Assembly (NCBI GenBank): GCA_963931865.1 | Contig: OZ007518.1 | Coordinates: 10,697,690 to 10,761,689, forward strand | DNA length: 64,000 nt | Source of the DNA: Axinella damicornis | Taxonomy: Eukaryota > Porifera > Demospongiae > Axinellida > Axinellidae | Direction of reading: 5' to 3' | In this document: one piece after another, positions 1 to 9,100 of the stretch | How positions within the stretch are numbered: position 1 is the stretch's first letter | How the letters are laid out: each line of letters begins with the position of its first letter | Position numbers and translations under genes: made by a program | Notes under the pieces: generated by a model | Told to the model about the DNA's origin: nothing | The model's input: only the letters and a program-made list of their open reading frames with translations | Databases searched by the model: none

Positions 1-179
1 TAGTACTGTCTAGTAATGTTTATAGACAAGGCTGGAGCAGCAGTTGTAAATTCTGGTGAGCATTCGGTTGGAGAATTCGAGAGCAAAAAAAATCCTCACA
101 ATGGAAAGTTCAACAGCTAGGATCGCTTATAGTGGTGACATGGTGTGACCTATCTTGATACCGCTCCAACCGGCTTCAC

Positions 180-2750
180 CTGCAGTGCAGAGTTCATGAA
201 GCAGGTGTTGCCCAGGTTGTTCAGGCCGCACAGTCCAGGTGCGGCCGGCTTCTGGTGCGCCCCCCAGCCATAGTAGGAGGAGGAGGAGGAGGAGTGGGTG
301 GAGCCAGTGGCACCATAGCTGCTGCTGCTGGCGAAGCCATCTGTTGATCTTGTGCCATAGCTGTTCCTCCTGCAATGATCACATAGTGCTCCCATGTCCA
401 GGTGCTCACATGCATATGTACCATATGTAAACATTCAAAGTGGGAGTAACTACATCCTGCACTCACTCAGCGGTCCTGGACCAGTGTCCATCCTTGTTCT
501 TCTGCTCAAGAACTATCGTCTGCACAGTGTGTGAGATGGGGGACACATACAATGTCATGTAGCATTATAAGTTACAGCCAGCCATCCTCTCACCTGCCCA
601 TTGTAGAGTCCAGCATCTTGTAACGTCTCATTCCGATTGGACAGCAGCTCGTATGTGCTGGTCATATAGCGATGCCACACCCGACACTCAACATCCTTAC
701 TCACATCAAATGTGGACCTCAACTCTTCCTCAAGATCAGCTGGGAGGGGGGAGGGGGGAGGGAGGGAGGGAGGGAGGGAGGGAGGGAGGGAGGGAGGGAG
801 GGAGGGAGGGAGGGAGGGAGGAGGGGGGAGGGGGGAAGCAGTGAGGGAGGGAGGAGGGGGGAGGAGGGGGGGGAGGGAGGAGGGGGGAGGGGGGAGGGAG
901 GGAGGGAGGAGGGGGAGGAGGGATGGAGGGAGGGAGGAGGGGGGAGGGAGGGAGGGAGGGAGGAGGGAGGGAGGGAGGGAGGAGGAGGGAGGAGGGGGGA
1001 GGGAGGGAGGGAGGGAGGAGGGTGTTAGCTGGTACATACTCTACCAACAACCAGCAGCATCACGAGATCGGGGTCACACACGAACATTATGTTGCAGCAT
1101 ACCAACAGTGCTGGCGCGGCTGAAAGGCTTGACAACAGTTTCGCTGTTCTTGGGGTGCAGGTAGAGCTTGAACTCCAGCAGGTAGACCTCCACCTTGCAG
1201 TGCTTCATGTAGAGACCGTGCTCCACCACCTTCCTGCAGACACACACAGCACTCTCACAGGGCTGGCCGGCAGATGGGGCAGCGTGAGTGGCTCACCTGG
1301 CAATGGGCCGGGACCCCTGAGATAGTCCATACCAGGAAATGAGCTTGCTCCAGGCAGCCTCGGGCAGAAGGCTATAGTCCAGTTCCTCCATCAGATGTTC
1401 CCTCAGGGCATCAGAATTTGGATCTGCAACTGAGGGCACAGACTCAGCCTTGAGACGTCACTATCACAACAGGCAGAATACTGTGGTGTTCCATAACATG
1501 CAGGGAGCTTGTCTGGGCGACCAATCAGGGTTGAGCAGCATGACTGTACCTTTGAAAAGGTTGGCATTGTCAATTGGTCCGGGGTTGGCGGACTGCTGTC
1601 CAGCATGGTACTGGTCCCACTGGTCATAGCCAACATACTTCTTCCACTGCTTCAGCCACTTCACATCAAGGAGGAACCTGGGAGGGATAGTGGAGGGAGA
1701 GAGGGGAGACAGAGGAGGGAGAAGGGAGAGGAAGGAGGGTGGAAGGGGGAGGAAGGGATGGAGATGGAAGGAGAGGAGGAGATGGAAGGAGAGGAGGAGG
1801 GACGGATGTAGACGGAGGGAGGGGGAAGGAGAGGGGTGAGGGAGGAGGGGGGAGAGGAGGGGGTGAAATAAGGGGGAGGGAGGGGGAGAAGGGAGAGGAG
1901 GGAGGAGGGGGGAGAGGGAGGAATGAGGAGGGAGAGGAGAGGGGACAGATGGAGACAGAGAGAGGGAAGAGGGAGAGAAGGAGCAGTGAAGGATGGGGAA
2001 GGGATTATCTACCATGTGCCATACACACACACACCATGTATCTCCCTTCGTTAGCCTCTGCTGCAGTACTGCATGCAGCTCCTGATTCTGAGTCTTGTAG
2101 TCTGGAAAAGAGCCCTCCCCATTTTCCTCTTCCTTTGGGATACCTGCACAACGAGTCATAGGGCTACTCACTGGCATGCCCTACACGCAAAGTGTACGCT
2201 GAGTGAGAACTACCCACCAAACTTCTCCCGCAGTGAGTCGGCGAGCTCTGTAGCCTCAATGTGCCTGAGAGCATCAATCAACACTTTCCAGGACGGTTTG
2301 GAGTCGACCCTCTCTACCCACAACTTCAGCACCCCGTTGAGGTAGTAAGATGGATCCTTCCCTCTCTCCGACTCAATTTCATGCAGGTCTGCAGCAAGGA
2401 GGTCCAGGCGAAGGCCCAGGGCGTACCACTTCTCTGCAACACTGCTCAGGGCCCCTTGCAGATCGTTGAGGCCAATCTGATCATCTATGCATGTAGGGAA
2501 TGTGTGCAAGGACGTGAACACAGGGACACAGTGCTGTGTAATGACCATGAGCAGTTGGATCTCCCACGCGCGAATGCATGAGATGCACATGTGCAAATTA
2601 TGTGCAACGAGCTAATAGACAAGTCATTGCTCTGCCCCCATACGCACCTTCCCGCTTCCTTGTGGATTGAGTCTCTTCGCCTTCTCCCTCGGTTGTATCC
2701 ATCGGTTGTGATTCCAGATCATGATCAATATCAGCGCTTGCGTCGGCCAT
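180..2750 (-). CDS. Death domain-DUSP-Ubl-USP deubiquitinase (USP4/11/15 type), 5' part of gene
   Basis: Ubiquitin carboxyl-terminal hydrolase that cleaves ubiquitin from substrates; only the N-terminal 418 residues are in the window. Exons read on the minus strand: 2750-2648, 2484-2218, 2143-2035, 1677-1550, 1423-1297, 1233-1103, 739-594, 519-467, 369-180; all phases join. Residues 1-34 are an acidic leader. Residues about 38-123 match a Death domain (KWYALGLRLDLL, LKLWVERVDSKPSW, LIDALRHIEATELA). Residues about 145-255 are a DUSP domain (KGDTW, WLKQWKKYVGYDQWDQY, PGPIDN), about 260-345 a ubiquitin-like domain ending in LQDAGLYNGQ, about 365-390 a Ser-rich linker. The catalytic Cys box GLNNLGNTCFMNSALQ follows, with Cys411. 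The His and Asp boxes lie beyond base 1. USP identity is firm. The Death fusion rests on splice phase and has an alternative (see findings). Confidence 0.88.
720..1025. repeat. GGGA-type polypurine tract in USP intron
   Basis: About 300 bp made almost only of G and A (GGGA/GGAGG words). It sits in the intron between the exons 1233-1103 and 739-594. On the transcribed strand it is a C/T tract running directly into the 3' splice site at 740. Open frames through it are compositional artefacts. Confidence 0.9.
1679..2000. repeat. GGGAGGA-type polypurine tract in USP intron
   Basis: About 320 bp of G/A-rich simple sequence filling the intron between exons 2143-2035 and 1677-1550. In the sense direction it is polypyrimidine and abuts the acceptor at 1678. 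Confidence 0.85.
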
Positions 2751-3249
2751 TTTCAGCGCTAGCTCGTTTCAGTCTGCTGACATCATCCCACTGCTCGGTT
2801 AAGGAATTATAAACGTTTGATCTCAGACCGCGACAGAATTCTAAATTTAGCAACACGGATATATAGCATACATAGCAGACAGGCTGTATTACAAAACGAA
2901 CACACATCAAATAATCTTCTGGAGCTGCACTACACTAAAGTGTCCTAACTGTCCATGTATTGCTGCAGTGTTACTCAGAACTGGAATAGGAAGGAAAACA
3001 GACGAGAGGAGAGAGAACACAGGGAGGATAAAATGGGAGAGGGATGGAATGGATGAATGAGGAGGGTCAACAGAGGGGGAGTGGAGGAGTGAAGGAGAGG
3101 GGATAGGAGAGGGGAGGAGGGATAGGGAGGAGGAGTGAAGGAGCGATAGGGACAAAGGATAGGGAGGAGGAGGGATAGGGAGGGGAGGAGGGATAGGGAG
3201 GGAAAGGGGCAAAAGAGGAAAGTCACGACGCACTGAGTAGTAAACCACA
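2751..3249. other. Intergenic region between USP start and ARPC4 end
   Basis: About 500 bp with no gene recognised. It should hold the USP promoter and the ARPC4 3' end. Bases about 2995-3225 are another G/A-rich polypurine tract. Confidence 0.5.
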
Positions 3250-4655
3250 TCATGAGTGAATGCTTACATTCTTGAGGAACTCCTCTGCAACAATGCGTGC
3301 CCGTGCATTGAGTGAGATTTTCATTTCGCTGATCTCTTTGTCAATATCCTCCATAAACTGCAGTAGAAATAAGCAGTAAAGATGGAACACAAGCAGGAAG
3401 TAGTGTACGTGGCCTACCTGCACTACAAAGTCCACCAGCTTGTGTTTGTACATCTGCTCAGTATGGAAGTTGGTGATTAGGAAACTGATGTCGTAGCCCT
3501 GCAGAATGTCAACACACCCAGCAATGAACACACATTAATGCTGGACCAAACTGCTGACTACTACTGGATGGAAGTACCTCGACTGGCTTTCTCCTGAGGA
3601 TGAAGAAGTGCTCAGCACGCATCATCATAAATCGCATGAACTTTTTGCATAGAATCTTCTCAATTTCATCAGCCTGGGGATGCGTGTGTGTGTGTGTACC
3701 CGAACATCAGGGTGAGCTGCTCCTTCAGTGGAGTTAGTCCCTCAGACTGTCATTTGTACCCCCAAATTCACGTCACAACTACAATTCATTCATGCACTTT
3801 TACCTCATACAGTCTGTAAAGTCACAAATAATAATAATCAGAGATCAATGGGTCAACAAGGTTTTTCAGGAGGCATGTCAACTATTGTCCTCTGTACCAG
3901 CAACTTCATGATCAAGCAATGGACAATTTTCTCAAACCAAAAATCTCCATTAAGTTTTCCTACGCTTCTACGGGCAAAACGTACACGGCTACCCGTTGCC
4001 TGATCCAACACCAGGCAGGTACTGCACTGAAGCAATAATCACTGTACAAAGTGGTTATTGGTCCAGCAGGAAGTAGGGTGATGGGTTAGGGTATATTAGG
4101 GCCAGGGCCAGTTCTAAATTCCACGTTTCTGGTACCTATACCTATAAAGTAAGCACTTCCTGCCGGACCAATATCCACCTTGATCATCTACTTGCCTGTT
4201 TGATAGCAATGGAGACCCGGATGGAGTTGACTGAACCTTCAATTTGGACCTTCTCTTTCTCGTTGCGACTGACAACCACAGGAGTCAGCAGCAGCTCCTT
4301 GCTACTCCTGTGCGCATAAAATTAAAGCCAAAGATTATGCCCATAAAAGGCAATGCAATGAGGTCCTAAGATTATGCCTCTCTCGCCTGCAACGCACCTT
4401 ACTTCTACCTCTGGCTTGTTGTGCCTCTCCACGACCTGACTTTCGAAGTTCTCCAGGCACATGGCCGCCGTGAGCGAGGCGCGGACGGCCTGCAAATAAG
4501 GCTTCAAAGTAGCAGCCTGCGGGAGGTGAAGGAAGGGAAAATTCGTACAGGACTGACATAAATCTCAGCAGCAGCATCATCATGAAGATCGTAGGTGTAG
4601 ATCTAGCCCAAAAGTCCTTGTAGAGTACAAGTTATTACATACTCCTACTCGCCAT
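3250..4655 (-). CDS. ARPC4: Actin-related protein 2/3 complex subunit 4
   Basis: Core subunit (p20) of the seven-subunit Arp2/3 complex that nucleates branched actin filaments in the cytoplasm; ARPC4 and ARPC2 form the backbone that contacts the mother filament. Exons on the minus strand: 4516-4398, 4307-4196, 3673-3578, 3498-3418, 3357-3250. Reading joins [119 protein letters not shown], close to the human protein over its whole length (about 172 versus 168 residues). The first coding exon is unresolved: an ATG at 4655-4653 is well placed, but its available donors give the wrong phase. The last residues are also uncertain, because LKN is followed by a good donor (GTAAGC) or by VSIHS and a stop. 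The intron 4195-3674 uses a GC donor. Confidence 0.93.
4049..4181. mobile_element. 133-bp inverted-repeat element (MITE-like) in ARPC4 intron
   Basis: Ends are inverted copies of each other over about 26 bp (AAGTGGTTATTGGTCC...GGACCAATATCCACCTT). The centre includes GGGTTAGGGTATATTAGGG. A related copy in opposite orientation lies at 17,977-18,122, which shows it is a dispersed family. No target-site duplication was established. Confidence 0.65.
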
Positions 4656-4761
4656 TTCTGAGTCTTGATCTAGGTTCCCTTGTGACTACTGCGCATGCGT
4701 GGATGCTTTCCTTTTAAAGCCCTCCACCACGTCCACGGTTAGCTAGCAGGGGATTTCAGCA
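4656..4761. promoter_or_regulatory. Head-to-head promoter interval between ARPC4 and TMEM258
   Basis: Only 106 bp separate the probable ARPC4 start ATG (4655) from the TMEM258 ATG (4762), and transcription diverges. At 4690-4701 the sequence TGCGCATGCGTG is one base off the palindromic NRF1 consensus TGCGCATGCGCA, a common element of bidirectional housekeeping promoters in animals. Factor binding is inference. Confidence 0.5.
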
Positions 4762-5955
4762 ATGGTGAGTGTTCAGAGTTGCTTATACGATCGCTGGTGG
4801 CTGTACTTATATGCTCTGTAATTTCATTGATGAGCTGTGTAGGGTTGGAGTCTACTGCTGGAAGTGGATGGGATGCGTAAAAATAGCACACAGTAGAGTG
4901 TACAGAATTACTCTGAAAATTATACAGTTTGGTATTGTAATCGGAGCCAATCAACTTTGGTTGCTCCAAATTAACTCTACTTCGATTGTGACTGATGTCA
5001 CTTGACATTTACACTTAGTGTAATTCACATTGTATTCCATTTTATGTGTGGCAGTGTTCTACTGTCACTGCAGAGATGCAAGCAATTGAGACTGTCTTAA
5101 GGCTGTTTTATCCGCAAACATGAATGTTGGCGCCATGGCACATGCAATGTGTGACATTCAGTCATGGGCGGTGATATGACATCACTGGGCATTGCTGAAA
5201 CATGTTTGTGTAGAAGGGCAAATTCCTTGTTTTAGGGCAAACCACCCTTGAGCATACTCGATGGCGTTTGTGTGATTCGAACCCAGGACAGCCTGAGTTG
5301 AGCACTAAAGACTACCAGTGCACACCCTGTCACATTCATGTGCGTTAATTAGCCAAGCTGCAAGCAAATGAGGCTTGATGTATAGTATGACGTGGTGGAT
5401 GCTGTCGTATTCTACTCACGAGCTATTTAGCTAGGTGATTGATCGACATGAATATTTTAGTATGCTAAAGTTTGCGATGTCAGTGCACAAGGTTGTAGCT
5501 GGACTAGTGTGTTAATTTAGGCGTTCATTTTGTCCTTCCTAATGTCAAGTGACGTACATCTTGTGCAGGAGTCGTCAATGGTGCGGTACATCAGTCCTGT
5601 GAACCCAGCAGTCTACCCCCACCTGGCCATCACTCTGCTCAGCATCGGCCTCTTTTTCATGGCCTGGTTCTTCGTGTATCCCCCCACCACTGTAGCTGTA
5701 GTTATGTCCACACTTCATACAACCCTAACACCCACCATTGTAGCCGTAGTTATGTCCACACTTTATACATGCTAGTACACTGGTGCTCTGCTAGTACACT
5801 GGTGCTGAACCTTGACTGCATTAATTAGCTACGAGGTCACGAGCACCAAGTTCTCCCGCAGCCTCCTTAAGGAACTCCTCATTTCACTGTGGTCTGCCCT
5901 CTTCCTAGGGTTCGGAGTTCTATTCCTGCTACTGTGGGTGGGGATCTATGTATGA
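4762..5955 (+). CDS. TMEM258: TMEM258, oligosaccharyltransferase subunit
   Basis: Small two-helix membrane protein of the ER; in animals it belongs to the oligosaccharyltransferase complex for N-glycosylation. Three exons: 4762-4764 (only the start codon, followed at once by GTGAGT), 5569-5675 and 5829-5955. The spliced product is 78 residues (human 79) and begins [20 protein letters not shown]. Helix 1 is about residues 17-37 and helix 2 about 57-77. The second half reads [19 protein letters not shown] and ends LLLWVGIYV. The junction GT|CTAC restores FVYEVTSTK exactly as in the family. It is transcribed away from ARPC4 across a 106-bp gap. An open frame that reads from the second exon into the following intron is not the real C-terminus. 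Confidence 0.96.
5200..5345 (-). other. Possible tRNA-derived SINE fragment in TMEM258 intron 1
   Basis: On the minus strand GGGTTCGAATCAC at about 5285-5272 fits a pol III B box (GGTTCGANTCC), and TGTGCACTGGTAG about 33 bases upstream resembles an A box. No full cloverleaf could be drawn. A degraded tRNA-like SINE head is the best guess. Confidence 0.3.
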
Positions 5956-6186
5956 TTGAACACTTGCACTCCCACATGTGTACCCCATGCCCAGAATCAT
6001 GTCCAACCTGTAGTCACATGACCTGTAGTCACATGTCACATGCATCCAGCCATTATTGTGATCTATAAATAATTGGACAGCACATCAGTACATAACGTAC
6101 CCATATCAATCATACAGTCTGGCAGGCCACACAGCAATCTAATATAAACTGTTGAATATAAAACTGTAGTAGGATGGTGTGCGTCA

Positions 6187-9100
6187 CTACACTGCTGTCT
6201 CCTTGCCAGTCAGAGGTGGTGTGGGGTTGTAGCGCGATGCCCGTGGGGTGGAGGTGAATTGTGGGAGGTGGGACAGGTGGATCACGGCCCCCGACTCTAA
6301 CCCAGAGCGGAAAGCATTCACCACACGAATCTGGGGAGAAGAGGTTGCCATGTCTGCATGAATACCACATACAAGTTTAGGTCAACCTGGGGCCAGGTTT
6401 AGGTTGGCCTGGGGCCAGGTTTAGGTCAGCCTGGGGCCAGGTTTAGGTCAGCCTGGGGCCAGGTTTAGGTCAGCCTGGGGCCAGGTTCATCAGTCAGTCT
6501 GGGCCCAGGGTTGGTGGCAGGAAACACAAGACAAAACACCTAGCACTCTTGAGGTGTGTATTTACCTGTGTGCGGATTCTGGTGAGGCTCTTGACCCACA
6601 GATACCTGGCGCTGGTGCGTGGCTCCAGAGGGTCCTCCAAATCTGGTACCTGCTCAAAGTCCACCTCTGTACCACCTGAAAGAGGGAAGATCTGGACTTG
6701 CACATTGCCTTAAACTATCAGTGATGTGCATTTCCATGCAGGAAGAGTACCCACCCACCTTTCCTCCGGAGCTTGGGTATCTTGTGGACGGGGATGAGCA
6801 GCAGCAGCTGCCCCACCACCAGTTCTGTACTGGCCAGAAACAGGCACCACATCCATTGGTCTAAGGTGATCCTACTGGTACTAAACACGAGGCCGAATGG
6901 CCCCCCGGCCTGCACAAGTATCACCTGCACGGCTACCTGCCCAACAACAACAACCAAGAAGATCCAGTTGCGGTGGATGCCTTTGAACACGTTCCTCTCC
7001 CCATGGACCTTGCGTGCATTGATCTCATTGAAAATCTGCATGAACACAAATGTATTGAAGACAAGGGTGAAATGTTCTGTGGGTGTGGCGCGTAGCGCTC
7101 GGTATTTGCCATCGTCAATGTCGAAGAGCGAGTCGCCTGCAAACACGAGCACAAGCATCACAGTGAGCTGGTAGATGGAGTGCCCAGCAATGAAGAGCCA
7201 CATGTGGCGGGAGAGGAGGGCCTTGTTTCGTCCATACGGCCTTCTCTTCAGCAGTTCTTCAGAAGGAGGCTCAGTGGCAAGAGCAAGGGACGCAAAGGTG
7301 TCCATGATGAGGTTCACCCAGAGCATCTGGACAGCACGGAGGGGGCTATCAGTGATGATGACGGCGCTGATGAGGGCCAGGACGACGGCCACAACATTCA
7401 CTGTCAGCTGAAACTGGAGGAACTTGGAGATGGAGTCGTACACATTCCTGCCCCACATTACGGCCTTTACAATGGACGCAAAGTTGTCATCCGTGAGAAT
7501 GATATCACTGGCCTCCTTAGCCACATCTGTGCCTGCAATGCCCTGCATAAAACAGGCAAGGAACAAACAAACCCACTTTTATGCAATGCAGGTGGTTTTG
7601 TTTTCACTGATTACTACAGTTTCCTAGCATCCATTGCAAGAGAGTAGCTGCCACCCCCAAACTACAGAATTATTGGACTGAGTGTGATCCAGAGGAGGTT
7701 GGCCAAGGTTGACCTTTTCTAATCAGGTCTCATCAAAGTCACGTGAAATCCGACACTATGGATTACGTAATGCATGTACTTTCCATAGATATTGTTTCGA
7801 CAGTTTTCACCATCGCGCCCCGCCTCAATCAACTGGAATATTGATTCGCAGGGAAGCGTCGGCATCTGTTGTCGTTATAGAAGGTCGAGCCCTTCAAGAT
7901 TCAGCTGCGGCATGGCAGAAACGAATGGAAGTAGTCTCCCGTGCCAGATGGTCCCCACACGCACCGCAAACATCTGGCTCGCGAGACTCGAGTGGAGGTT
8001 TGGTGCCGTCTCGTCGATTTTGCAAAGCGTGCACGTTCAACGATTGCCAACTGGGAACACTCCATAGCAACCCCAGAAGCAGTGTTCTATTCGTATGGCT
8101 ATCTGCAATAACTTTTAATAACCGTCCACTTGTCACATGACAGAAAGTCAATAATTACTCATGAACCTCCTCTGGGTGTGATCATGGGATGTTGCAACAA
8201 CAGTACGGTATCAGGTGAGTGGCTTAATTTACTCAGCACATCCTGTTTGGAACAAGAAGCCCTAATCAGGTATGAACACAAAGAGATGAATCTCATTAAT
8301 CACATCCTGCCAGTGTGACATTCACAGCTAGGCCATCCTGCCACCTGGCAATGAATTACAAATCCAGTTGGGTTGAACAACCATCTGTCCTAGAAACATA
8401 CATGTCTCCCCCCCCTCCCCCCAACATTAAGCTGAAAGAGTGGAGCCCTCTTCAACATTACCCTGACATTCAGGGCATCAACACTTGGCAAGGTCCAAAC
8501 TTCATATCTGCACCTGACTGTTTGCAAAGTATCAGAGAGGCTCTACAGTAGGTATCATTCATGTACACGTTTGGTTGAAGACCTTTCCAGTACAGAGGCA
8601 AGTACAAGTCTACACATACCATTGCAAATCCCACATCTGCCCTTTTCAGTGCAGGCCCGTCGTTTGTCCCATCGCCAGTAACTGCTACCACCTCCCTGTT
8701 CTTGCGAAGGTGAGACCTGATGATGCCTTCAACCAGGGTGAACTTGTCTTGGGGGCTGGAGCGAGCCAGTACTCGCAGCCATGGCCACACCTTGTCCAGC
8801 TTCTCTTCATTGATCTAAACACACAGCAGCAGTGAAAGGAATGGTATGCATCCCGTAACAAACAGTTGAAACATCAAAAGGTTAGCTCTTACACCTTCGG
8901 TAGGGGAGAACACCAGTCCGTTAGAAAGTACCAAATGTTTGGAGCACCTGAGTGCTCCATCAAGACCACCACTGTTCCTCATAATCATAGCAATTAGGTT
9001 GGTAGTCAACGTGGTGGATCGAGATATGGTTCCCACTGGTCTACTACTGCTCCCTAAAGCACCTTATGAGTACGTGACATCACATACGTGCATGTTAATT

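Noticed and set aside
3001..3253. Pro/Leu/Ser-rich minus-strand frames
   Set aside because: Polypurine/polypyrimidine simple sequence between ARPC4 and USP.
7180..7647. Plus-strand frames opposite PMCA exon 10
   Set aside because: Shadow frames of the well-conserved minus-strand coding exon.
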